From positions 77,073-141,072 of the forward strand of contig QLIY01000388.1 of assembly GCA_003260075.1 (NCBI GenBank): a DNA stretch of 64,000 nucleotides. Direction: 5' to 3'. A program made the position numbers and the translations under genes. Below are positions 1 through 11,900 of this stretch, one piece after another. Source of the stretch: Phallusia mammillata (lineage: Eukaryota > Chordata > Ascidiacea > Phlebobranchia > Ascidiidae). Position 1 is the stretch's first letter. The number at the start of each line of letters is the position of its first letter. The notes under the pieces were generated by a model. That model was not told the DNA's origin and searched no databases. It worked only from the letters and a program-made list of their open reading frames with translations.

Positions 1-3000
1 AGAATCTGGTTGTAAGGCGAGCAGATCGCTTTACTATTGACATTTACTTCAAAAATCGGGAATTCCTTCCAGCCAAAGACGCCATTTCACTGGAGTTTTC
101 AATAGGTACTTCATTAAATTTTTCTTGTAAAATATATTTAACCGTTTTGGTAAAAACAGCTTTGGACGTAATCAAAACAGTTAGATTTTAAGTCCTCAAA
201 ACCCTTGTCTAAATTGTATTGGTTTAAACGGGCAAACCATCTACTTGATATATTTTAGGGAATGATGCTAATTTTGCAAACGGAACTAAGGTAAAGTTAC
301 CTATGGATGACCAACTTCAAGCAAGCAAATGGGGCTGTATGTTGGCGGGCCAGGACGACGCAACGCAGAAGATCAGTGTAGATGTGAACATTCCAGCTGA
401 TGCGATCATCGGCCGTTACAAGTTGACTGTTGAAGTCACCAGCGAACTTGAAACTGGAATGAAGACCGAACGCACAACTAAACCTGATATCATCGTCATC
501 TTTAACCCATTCAGTCCAGGTTTGTATTTTTTGCCAAGACGACGTGTCCTTAGGTTCCGCTCCACTACAGAACCTCCAAACCGGTTTAAACCGGAATCTG
601 AAAGTCGTTTTTGGGGGGTAAAAAAATTGAAGAAAAATCTGGTTTTGAGTGGGTTTTCGCCAGGATATTCTAGTTTAAACTGATTTTAAAAGCTGTATTT
701 AAATTGCAAACTACACGAAACTTGTTGTAGCGGATGATTGCTTCATGGAAAACCCGTCGCATCGCAACGAATACGTGCTAAACGATGTGGGTCTGTTGTA
801 TCGTGGTGGTTGGTATGACTTCTCAGGAAAGGAATGGGCCTTCGGTCAATTCGACGAAGGGATTTTGGACATAACGCTGAAACTGCTTCGGGTTGACTCG
901 AGAGCAACAAGCAACCCTGAACGAAGCTTATTAAAAAGAACTTCTCCAGTTTTCTGCAGTCGCGTCTTGTCAGCAATGGTAAATCTATCGTTTTCTTGTC
1001 ATAAAAAAAGCTAGAAATAGGGCCCTTTATCAGATTTGTGCTAAATAAATTTATAACGCGCCTTTTCAGTTCGGTATAGACCTGCAGTTAACAGTTGTTG
1101 CAATCTTTATTGGCAATATAAAAACCGGCATATAAAATCCAGACAGGAAAATCACATCTGTCTTGCACAACGACCAAATCACGACTACCACGTGCATTCC
1201 CTGCCACTTCGAGGATCGCCACGTACAGAACAAACACTGGGACACCAAAGAGCACATGTGACGTCATAATTATGTAACAAATTTAATGGCAACAGACGCA
1301 GGCCTTCCGTATACATCTGGATTCCAAAAATAGTCGAAATACTATTTACAAAAACTAATTTAGGCAAAGGATATTAATTTAATTTTTACTATTTACTATT
1401 GAATGAATTACTGAGAATTTAGGAATCCAATAATTCACTGCGTGATTTTTGTTTTTTTGTTTTATGTCCTATTTGGTACAAAATATATCGGCTGATAATA
1501 ATGAAAACCTTTAGATTTGGCAAACATTGGCGTTCTACCCTATTTCAGAGAAAATAATTTAAAAATACGGCCGTTGAGTTGTATGCGTCTCGCTTTTAGT
1601 ATTACAAATATTGCCAATGTATTTCAGGTCAACAACTTTGATGCGAAAGGTGTCATTTTTGGGGACTGGTCTGGAAACTACGAAGGAGGAAAGCGTCCCA
1701 CGTTTTGGAGCGGTAGTGCGAAAATTCTGCAGGAGTGGAATAAAACGAACATGCCAGTGAAATATGGTCAATGTTGGGTGTTCGCTGGCGTTCTTACTAC
1801 AGGTGACAAATAAAACAAAAACATATAGTCAGTTACAAAAACATTTTACAAGCTATCGGTGGTAGTTTGCGAAAAAAAGTTAATTTGTAAGGCATGGCTT
1901 TTTAGCCTGTTACTCCCAACAAACTGGAGTGCCGTTGGATGACTACACTATAGCCAATACGGCTTATCTCTTGCCACCAGGTGCGCTGATGAGACCTTAT
2001 GAGTCAATACAGTGTGCACTGTCTGTTTAATTTGTGTTGCACATTTGTTTTAGTGATGCGAGCTATTGGTATCGCTTGTCGTCCGATCACCAACTTTCGA
2101 TCCGCCCACGACATGGAGTACAACATGACAATTGACGAGTTTTATGAAGAAGACGGGAGTAAGTCTGAAGTGATGAATAGCGGGGATTCCATTTGGAACT
2201 TCCATGTTTGGAATGAAGGATATTTCCGCAGACCCGATCTCCCGAAAGGTAAACCACAAGGGCATATTTTTTGTTTGTAAACTGCCCAGTGGTACATATT
2301 GTCTTTGTAAGCACCATGACCGTTTGTGACCACACTTAGTATTTTTTTGTTTTCTAATAAATTTAGCATAGCTTGGTGTCACTTACTTAGAATTTATTAG
2401 CCATTTTTTAGTAAACCTGATTAGTTCCGTTTATAGGGATAAAAAAATATTCTCTTTTTAGGAAAGATCCAAAATAACGCATATTTTTAACCTAAAGGTG
2501 GGTAAAACGTAGTGTGGTCGCAGGTTACAACGGATGGCAAGCAGTTGACGGAACACCACAGGAAGCTAGCAACCATCTAATGCAGTGTGGACCAGCGCCC
2601 GTATCAGCGATTAAGAACGGAGAAATTTACATTGGTTACGACACCAACTTTATTTTCGCCGAGGTAAACAAAGAAATTGTCCATTGTCATGAAAAAAAGA
2701 TTTGATAATGTTGTATGGCTTATACAAAATGTTAATAGTTCAAATATAATATAATACCATCTTAGTCCGTTTTGTGATTTTGAAGGTCAATGCTGATGTT
2801 CTTGAATGGCAAGTTGACAAGCAAGGTCAGGTGACCGCTCTACTGAGACGTAACACACGTGACGTAGGACGAAAGCTGAGCACCAAGGCAGTCGGATCCA
2901 ATGAGAGGGAGGACCTGACTGATCGCTACAAATACGAGGAAGGTGGGACCAGAAAAACAATATGCCATATTATTTGTACAGGGAATTGGTCTTACTGAGA

Positions 3001-5034
3001 TATTACATCATAGTTGTATTGGGTCACACTACACTGATATTAAATAGAGATGCCGCCGAAAATGTGGTATTAATTAAACATTAAACTCTCTTGTTCTAAA
3101 AGGGATAACCAATTTTGGATTTCGTCTGTTTCTTATGTTTAATATACAATGGGGGTGGAAAAAAATCGATACTATTGTTAAAGGATAGTTGTATTGCATT
3201 CAGTAAAACAAAAGCCCTTATATGAAGTAAACGCGTAAATTTAAACGTAAAAATCATAGCGATTTCATACAATTAGGTTCCAGTGACGAACGCAAAGCCT
3301 TTGAGTGAGCATATGCCCATGGACGCAAAGCTGACTATCACGAAAAGTTGAACGTCATCAAGGATGAGGGGGCTATCACCATTTCTCACGAAACAATTGG
3401 AGAAGTTATCAACGGGAAGACTATCAAAGTGGCTGCAAAGGTATAATATATTTGAAAGGAGGGCGGTATAACATACTACCTGTTTGACATAATCCAGGTC
3501 ACAAACACAACGTCACAAAGCCGTGACGTCATCATCACCACGGTGATGCACACAGTTCTGAACACAGGGACTCGACGAGGATTGGTGGCGCGAGAAAGAA
3601 TCGAAGTAAAGTTGGACGCAGGAGAAGGTGGTGTTGTTAAAATATTTCGATTTGCTAATTTATTTTACAAAACAATAAGTTTACTTGTTTAGACATGAGC
3701 AAATGATTTGTTTAACAACTTATAACTTCACAATTACAGTTCACGAGATTGCTACTTTTACGTACATACGTCAGAGTTAATGACAGTGACGCATATGTGT
3801 CACTAAACCAAATTGCATATTTGTGAAAAGCAATTCAATGAAATCTGTTAGCAATGCAGATTCATACTATGTAAGTTTGCCACCAATGCCCCTCAGTGTC
3901 AAACAGGTAAACTTAACACAAGTTTAACACTGTTAGTCGTTTATCTCGCATATATATGGTTGTTGAATTCTCTCATACCACACTTTCAGTGTCCCAAAAA
4001 ACGTTCAGTCTTGACTTCAGTCAATATTCGAGTCAACTAGTCGACGAAAATGCAGTTCGCGTGACAACCACTGTTCGGGTTCAACAAACAAGTAACTTGT
4101 ATGTCGGCACGTACGATTTTCAAGTGAAAAGTCCTGACTGTCTGAAAATAAAGGTAATCAGCAAAAAAATGGGTGGCAATAATTTAACGTGTAAATAAAT
4201 GCCATAAACTTTATTGTGTCCGTGGTATTTGTTGGGGCCAAGAACATGAATTTTACTTATCCCGAAATTCATTCAGTGCACAGCCTATATTACTTACCAG
4301 TTTACTTGTTGGGTAGTTTATTGCATGGTGGAAATAAGTTTTGTTTGTTGTGCCATCGCCCTTTTTTTCATTTAAGTGTGCTGACAAACTTGCAAACTAC
4401 GAATACAGCAGTGTGCAATTGGTCATAACCAACCCACTGCCGGTTGCCTTGACAACGGGAGAGTTCTCCATCGAAGGATCCGGATTTTACGGGGCATCTG
4501 TCAAGGCTGTGTAAGTGATTCGGTTGTTGTTGTATGTTTCGTATTCTATTTTTTAGAGTAATGGAGTCGGTGACTTTAATTTGCTCAACCCATTAGGTTC
4601 CACTGGGTTGGAACAATGCCACTTGTGTTTATTGGTCAAGAAAACACAAGTGGATGAGATAGGATTACAACCCACAATCTTGTGAACACAGGGCGGTTGT
4701 GTTAACCAATCGGTCATATTTTTAATAAACCTTGTTGTTCGGTAGATGGTTGACAAAAAAAGACAGATAAAAGCCATATACCTATATGTTCATATATTCG
4801 TTCAAATTTTAGTATTTACGCCCCTAATTTTCCTGAAAATATTGGAAAGATTTGAATCGACTTGCTATGAGTCAAACTTTGTGATTTAGGGGCCCAATCG
4901 CTCCTGGTGAAACATACACAAGTGAGGTGATGGAAATTCGACCCTACAGACGACCGAATATTCAACTACTGGCCGATTTCGATGCTCGAGAAATCATGAA
5001 TATTAAAGCTTCCAAAACTGTCGAAGTGGAATAA
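1..5034 (+). CDS. Transglutaminase (copy A), 5'-incomplete, with an in-frame nonsense codon
   Basis: Protein-glutamine gamma-glutamyltransferase, which forms Ca2+-dependent isopeptide cross-links between Gln and Lys. Exons: 1-105 (continues upstream), 259-519, 731-978, 1628-1802, 2054-2248, 2524-2663, 2786-2942, 3277-3440, 3498-3627, 3990-4153, 4377-4510, 4890-5034 (TAA). All junctions are GT-AG and phases agree, giving 671 codons in the window plus stop. The exons encode the N-terminal beta-sandwich (NLVVRRADRF), the core with Cys in YGQCWVFAGV (exon at 1628), His in [10 protein letters not shown] (exon at 2054) and Asp in GWQAVDGTPQE (exon at 2524), and two C-terminal beta-barrels. Exon 3277-3440 reads DERKAFE-stop-AYAHGRK, where copy B has an Arg codon (CGA in B, TGA here, at 3306-3308). 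Everything downstream remains open and conserved, so the stop is recent, allelic or a base-call error. If real, the product ends after the catalytic core and lacks both barrels. Confidence 0.88.
1889..1995 (-). repeat. Dispersed repeat in intron 4 of transglutaminase A
   Basis: In inverted orientation this matches the block at about 13830-14100 in an intron of transglutaminase B (for example the reverse complement of CTCCCAACAAACTGGAGTGC). It is a short interspersed element rather than conserved intron sequence, because the two lie in different introns and opposite strands. It also contains CTGATGAGACC, the kind of core seen in Penelope/SINE-like tails. Confidence 0.6.
3306..3308 (+). other. 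In-frame TGA in transglutaminase copy A
   Basis: The frame is fixed on both sides: the upstream exon 2786-2942 ends in phase 1 and this 164-nt exon ends in phase 0, like its 161-nt counterpart in copy B. The paralogue has CGA (Arg) in the same motif ([14 protein letters not shown]). A single C-to-T transition explains the change. Confidence 0.85.
4588..4713 (-). repeat. Possible tRNA-derived SINE remnant
   Basis: Read on the minus strand, the end of intron 11 of transglutaminase A shows GGTTAACACAACCGCCC, then GTGGGTTGTAATCC, which resembles degenerate A-box/anticodon-arm and B-box elements. The B box departs from GGTTCGANTCC, and no complete cloverleaf or acceptor stem is seen, so it is not called a tRNA gene. 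Confidence 0.4.
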
Positions 5035-5889
5035 TATTTTGGCTTTGGGGTTAAAGGCTTTTGAACCTTAATGCATACTGATGAGAATGTAGTTTTATTT
5101 CGTCGTAGCTTCTCTTTTTTCTTCTTATGTGACGTTGGTCCATGTTTTTGTCAAATTAAGTTAAAACATTGGGTTTAACAGTCCTTTTTGGTAGCTGGAT
5201 TTTGCCTGACAGTTGTTAGTTTTGCCTAATCGTGGCGTACTCGGCAAAAATGTATGGCACAAACGCTTTTGTAGTTTTGTGTGCCAAATAAACTAGCCTA
5301 TAGCCTAGTAATTGAGTGTTAAGGACGTTTGTACAAACAGGTCAGTGCAAGCGTTGATTAAGTTTTTTTTAACTGTTGACACACAAATTAAGACCAACAA
5401 TTTAACAGACGTTTTATGACCTTAATTATAGTGTGAGCTCTGTTGGTTTAACCTGTCGATACCGCATTTAGCTTTAAAGACTGCTCAGGCTATGCTTACG
5501 GCAAACGGTACAGACCCTAACTTGTCATTATTGAAGCCCATGTCCTTGCCGCCGGCTACTGTGTCACGGCAAGTGGCTAAAACATCGGTTCAATTCAGTT
5601 TGCATCACCAGCGGTTTGAGAGAGTTGCGTTTGTTTCACTCAGTGAAGAATATTAGAGGAACACAAAGACACCCAAATCAGTTGCAAAGCCGGAAATAGC
5701 TGTACATAGGTTATAAAACGCAGAGTGCATTGACTGGTAGAACGAGGTTGAACGTGCTGTTGGTACACTGCACACTTGTATGGTGTTACACAACTGCGGT
5801 TTACAAACAATAAGAAGTTTAAGGCAAGGCAAGCAGCTGGGTCATGGCAATAACCTTTTTATCGCAGCAATGTACGTTTTAGCACGCCC
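5035..5889. other. Intergenic region between the tandem transglutaminases
   Basis: About 850 bp. Apart from the poly(A) signal at 5287, I see no gene or recognisable element. It would contain the promoter of copy B if the start at 5890 is right. Confidence 0.5.
5287..5292 (+). terminator. Candidate poly(A) signal of transglutaminase A
   Basis: AATAAA about 250 bp after the stop codon at 5034. Confidence 0.5.
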
Positions 5890-5956
5890 ATGTTTACATT
5901 CGAGAACCACAACTTTAGGATGGAGCAAGTGCATTTATCAAGGGCTTGCCTCAAAG
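5890..5956 (+). CDS. Candidate first coding exon of transglutaminase copy B
   Basis: It opens with ATG, codes 22 residues ([10 protein letters not shown] then [12 protein letters not shown]) and ends with one base before GTAAGC. That phase-1 end is what the exon at 8740 needs, completing a GAT (Asp) codon. An in-frame TAA at 5851-5853 lies upstream, so no earlier start exists in this exon. Another, unseen 5' exon is possible. Confidence 0.45.
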
Positions 5957-8900
5957 GTAAGCAACGACGTTTTGCGAATAGCTTTTTGGCGATACATTGT
6001 CACAGTCACGGGCGTTGGCTATGTGTTATAACGGTTGGGCGGTCATGTGCAGCTGAGTCGCTTAGAAATATCCCGCCCCTTTCCGTTAAAACCCGTACGA
6101 TCCCGGAGATATTCGCTTTGTTTAGCGTTGTGAGGTACCTGAAGGAATTTGAACCCACTACTCATATTCTAAAATATATTAGAAAAAGGTTTCTGGTCCT
6201 GTTCAAATTTTTGATACGTACTCACAACAGTTCATGGCCTGCTCGCTCGATATAATAGTTTTGTTGTTGTTGTGATATGAAAGAATTTTATTACCGGATT
6301 TAATATGTGCAGATACCCTAAGTGTAGGTGAGTCTAAACGGTGTTTTTGCCTAATTGCTGTCCACCTTTGTTGAAATAGTCTACAATGTCGAAGACAAGA
6401 AGTTACACAGAAGGTGACATATTTTGCTCAATGTTGTTTTGTTTGTAAAGCTTAAAATAACCGTTTTTCTTGTTTTAAAAAGCTTTGTTAATGATTGCAC
6501 TGGTTGCATGAGAATCGCTGCTAACCGCTATCAGACAAGACGTGTGAATATGAAACACATGTCCAGTGTGTCCGGAAACAGGATACGGTAGCAAGCAATA
6601 TAATATAGTTGTTTGCGTTACACTGACACAACCTGTGGGAACGCATAATGTATGCTTTTGTTTTGGTTAAGTTAACCATACACAGCGTTAGTTACATTTC
6701 AAATTTATATGTGTACTGTTACTCCGAGAACAGCTAGATGAATTTCATGTACTCCCGTTTGGAAACTAAAGCTAAATGACCAACTATGACGTCAGATAAG
6801 AAATTACCCCTTTGAGGGTAGTTACCCACAGGTTAAAATTCATTGTTTAAACCAGGGGTCTTTAACCTTTTTGGCTCAATCGCCCCCTTTCCAAGCCGCT
6901 GGCTCCGAATCGCCCCCCTATGAGATTGTTATTTGTACAAAAGTTCTGCCTTTTGAGCAGGTGGGATCGGTAAGATTTACCTAGCAACACGAAAGCTTCG
7001 GTCAACACCTAATTTAATTGCTACTACAACACGCAAGGTCCATTTCACGCAATTCAAACGCATCTGAGAACAGTTTGTTACATCATAGACAAAACAATAT
7101 TACGATTATGCGCAAACAAATGCTTTCTTTTGTTGACAACAATAGGGCATTACTCGGTGGAGGTGAATCCTAAATGATGCAAATACTTCGCGGTTTGGGG
7201 AGCGCTTGTAGGCCTATAGCAGGGGCGGGCAACTTCTCCAGTCGGCGGGCCTGATATGGGAAAATGAAGTACTTGGCGGGCCGGATTCCTGAATCGATAC
7301 ATTAATCGCGTATTTATCCAGTGATTTAAAACGGATTTTTGACCACCTAAACNNNNNNNNNNNNNNNNNNNNNNNNNNNNNNNNNNNNNNNNNNNNNNNN
7401 NNNNNNNNNNNNNNNNNNNNNNNNNNNNNNNNNNNNNNNNNNNNNNNNNNNNNNNNNNNNNNNNNNNNNNNNNNNNNNNNNNNNNNNNNNNNNNNNNNNN
7501 NNNNNNNNNNNNNNNNNNNNNNNNNNNNNNNNNNNNNNNNNNNNNNNNNNNNNNNNNNNNNNNNNNNNNNNNNNNNNNNNNNNNNNNNNNNNNNNNNNNN
7601 NNNNNNNNNNNNNNNNNNNNNNNNNNNNNNNNNNNNNNNNNNNNNNNNNNNNNNNNNNNNNNNNNNNNNNNNNNNNNNNNNNNNNNNNNNNNNNNNNNNN
7701 NNNNNNNNNNNNNNNNNNNNNNNNNNNNNNNNNNNNNNNNNNNNNNNNNNNNATAATAAAGCTAAACTGACTCATACAGTTGTATATTCAAGCAAATCAA
7801 GGCAAATTTACAGGCCCTAACTACCCACTTTCAAGCCCAATTCAGCTGCACACATATCAAATTGTAAACAAAGATGGCCGCAACACGCACGCAAAGCCCT
7901 GAAATCAACTCCAAGCAGCTGTCTGTGAATCAGTCAAGCGTAAAATATCAAAAAACGGCTCAAAAACAAAAATTTGAAAAAAACTTGTTTTTTTCTGAAT
8001 TTTCACTTTCTCCTTACTGTAATTAATTTTTTTCAAATACTAACATATCATTTTTTTCAAATAAATTGAAGCCAATATGCATAAGCTTTCCAACGCACCC
8101 CAGTTGGAAAAAAAATTCGCACTAATACGATTTTTGTCGCTGTTAACAACGAGGCATGTCTCCATGCGCATTTATGCGCCCGTGGCAGTTAAAGGGTTAA
8201 TCTGATGTGTCCATTGTCCCTGGTGTTTGTTTGCAACACGAATTATATCTGCTTGTAAGTTAAAGTTAGCTGAGTCTCACAGTTCTTGTACATATTTATA
8301 CAATCAGTAATGTTGAAATCGCCCACTTTTGAAGTCAAATCGCCCCCCAACTTCCGAAATTGTCACCATCGCTCCCTTTTGAAGTCAAATCGCCCCCCAA
8401 CTTCCAAAATTGTCACCATCAACTTCCAAAATTGTCACCATCGGGGCGATATCGCCCCCGTTGAAGAACCCTGGTTTAAACCATGACATTATGCCTAAGA
8501 TGGTGTTTTTATAATCTACACAAACACTTAAGTTAATAACTATTCTTCGTCTCGCCAAATCTCCCGCTCAAATTCCAGTCACGTATTTTATTACGTCTAG
8601 ACAAGTGCATGGGTTTCACCCTTGGCTTCCGTGTGTTTGATGCTAGTATTTGTATTGAACCCCAGCTTCTTTACTGTGTATAGAGAACCCTGACTCTATA
8701 TGCATCTTCCAACATTAAGGTAACCCCTTTGTGATTTAGATGCCGAAAATGTCCAGGAGTTTTTGGATAAAAACCCGAATTTCGTGCAAGAGTATTTGAA
8801 CCGAAATCCTGCTGTGGTTGACAAGTACGTTGTGACCAGTGCTGAATTGGAAGACTTGCAGGAATGGCAAGCTGCAATCAAGAAACGAGAAATGGGTAAA

Positions 8901-11900
8901 GGCTAAGCTAGGGCGGTGACTATTTTCCAACCGCTTATTCAGAACCCACTAAAAATACAAACTAACAACAACAATTTTTATCCGATTTGATAAACTAAAT
9001 AAGTCATTTTTTTCAATCTTGTATACTTAGTTACCAGTTGTCAATGTCAATAATTGTGTCGGAAACAGAAAGTAATACACCGGTCTTTTTCCGTTTGCTA
9101 GCCTATACTTGGTAAAGAAAAAATCTTTTAAGAAAAACATTTGGTTTCGACCGTAGTAAAGTGTGCAAAAAATTAAATAAAGTTACATATTTGAAGGGAC
9201 ACAACTAAAGTTGGCAAAGATTGACTATTTGCCGAAGAAAAACACCTTTTTGCACAAAACGGACAAATACACCCACAACAACTTGATTGTGAGGAGGGCT
9301 GCTACTTTCAGTCTGGACCTTTTCTTTCAGAAGCAGAAATTTGACGCAAAAAAGAACAAGATTTGGCTCGAATTTTCAATTGGTTAGTACACTAGTTTGC
9401 TTGTTTCATTTAAAATAGGGTACTTTTTCTTTAAAATAAAATAGGGTACTAAAAATTCTTTCATTAAATTCTATGTAAAATGTTTTACAACTTTAATGAT
9501 GAAATTAAATAGCGACGTGCTTTATTGTTTAAACGTTACGGCAAGTGACAATGTAATCATCAGTGATATGAAGGGCCACATCATGCGCATTTGTCGAAAC
9601 GTTTGAACAATAAAGCATGTTGCTTTTTACGTCTATTTGGGCCGTTATTTTCATTATTAAACTTATGAACCGTATATAGTGTTCCAAAGTTTCACAACTT
9701 ATTTTATGTTTGTTTCAATGCGAAACGTACTTAATTATTGCTAACAATTGAGTGACCAGAAATCACTTTTTAGGTCCGGATCCTAAGAGCACAAATGGCA
9801 CCAAATTGAGAATGCAATTGTCTGATGCCGCGCTTAATAAGGCAAAGTGGAGTGGCCAGATCGTTAAGCAAGAGGACGCTTCAAATAAGATCAGTGTAGA
9901 TGTGAACATCCCCGCTGATGCCATGATTGGTCGTTACAAGGTCACTGTTGAAGTCGCGAGCGAGGTCGGTGGACAGACTAAGACTGAACGCACAACAAAA
10001 CCTGACATCATCGTCATCTTTAACCCGTTTAGTCAAGGTTAGTGCTTACATTATTGTGTATTTGTGGCTACTGCATACTTTTGTCCGGGAAAAGCAATTC
10101 CTTATTCACGAAGTTAAATATCTCCAATAAATAAACCTCATTCTGTCCTACTAATAAAAAACAAAGCTTCTTAGCCTTTTTACCCCAACGCTATTTTATA
10201 CTATTTTTTATTGAGTTATACATTTTAAAGATTCAATGTAGTTTTTAAATAATATCAATGTGCGGAACTCATTAGGACGGAATTGACGTTTACCTTTATT
10301 ATTCAGACGATGACTGCTACATGCCTAGTGCTGCTGAACAGGAGGAATACGTTTTAAATGATGCCGGTTTGATATACATTGGTTCGTCCTATTTCATACG
10401 CCCTCGTCATTGGCTTTTCGGACAGTTTGAGGAGGGAGTTCTCGACGTTTGCCTGAAACTTCTTCGAGGAAACGCGCGAGAAAAGACAAACCAAGTAAAA
10501 AGCTTAAAAAAGAGAGCTTCGCCTGCTAAATGCAGCAGACTTCTTTCGTCTATGGTAAGTGCAACGCATACTTTTTGTTCTTAAAAGTAATTCGTCATTT
10601 TTTCTCCAAGTGATGTTACATGTTGAGCATCTATTCATTTATTTGTAACTTTCTATTTTATACCAAACGTTTCTAATGATTTTGAGCACATTATTTACTA
10701 CATGTACTACATTTCATGCATGACAGCCGAATTTCATCACAAACCTGCGTCTGTACATAAGCTTTCCCAATTTATTTTTAGATAAACAGCTGTGATAACA
10801 GGGGTGTGTTGGAAGGCAATTGGACAGGTGAATATGGTGATGGCAAAAAACCGACTGCGTGGCAGGGCAGTGTCAAAATATTGAGGCAATGGGGTGAAAC
10901 TGAACAGCCGGTAAAGTACGGCCAATGTTGGGTCTTTTCTGGAGTTCTCACTACTGGTAAGGATCTATATAAAACTGAAAACATGCAAGGTTCTAATAAT
11001 TTTATGCAATGCGATGTTTACACGTTTAAACAAAACAAAAATAACATGTCAAAATGTGCATTTTAGCAGTCAAAGATGTCTCAACAGATAATTAGAACTG
11101 AGTTAGTAGGGTTAATTAAATGGTATTAAAAAGCTAGATGTAATTTATATTGATAAAAACTAGGCCTCGACGAACAGACAGTTCTCACGCAGTTTAAAAT
11201 CGAGGACTTTTCTTGAAAGCCCAAAGCGGGGGGGGGGTTAATTAGAACTGAGTTAGTAGGGTTAATTAATTGGTATTAAAAAGCTTGATGTAATTTATAT
11301 TGATAAAAACTAGGCCTCAACGAACAGGAAGTTCTCACGCAGTTTAAAATCGAGGACTTTTCTTGAAAGCCCAAAGCGTGTTAAAGTTGTCAAAATCAGA
11401 TTTATTGAATTACTAAGTTCATAAATAACTTCAAAAAAAATTGGGATTTTTTCAGTGCTTCGAGCTTTAGGAATTCCCGCAAGATCTATAACAAACTTCG
11501 GTTCCGCCCATGACACCGAGTTTAACGAAACAATCGATCGTTTCTACGACGAGGACGGGGAGAAATACGACCATCGAAGTGGTAGCGATTCAATCTGGAA
11601 CTTTCACGTCTGGAATGAAGCATTTTTCAAGCGACCCGATCTTATTGAAGGTTAGAATTGCTTATTTTTTTACATATAAGCGGTAGCAGTTTTGTCCACA
11701 CTTACTGTCCGTAAGTTCTATGCTTCAGGCGTGTGACTTTATTGTACTGGGAATATCTATTACTTTTCGGTGTAACCTGCAAAGTACAGTGTAGCAATTT
11801 TACCTGTCAATCTTTACCCACTTTTACTCATTTGGTTATATTAAGATAATTTAATAATATACAACCAGACAAAAACACTTAATTTCCAAACAATCGCAAT

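Noticed and set aside
4588..4713. tRNA gene on the minus strand
   Set aside because: B box is degenerate and no acceptor stem pairs; better explained as a SINE remnant.
5780..6031. Alternative 83-residue frame overlapping the proposed first exon of transglutaminase B
   Set aside because: It would reach the GTAAGC donor in a phase that does not match the exon at 8740.
7347..7775. Long open frame of unknown residues
   Set aside because: It is the 400-N gap read through, not coding sequence.
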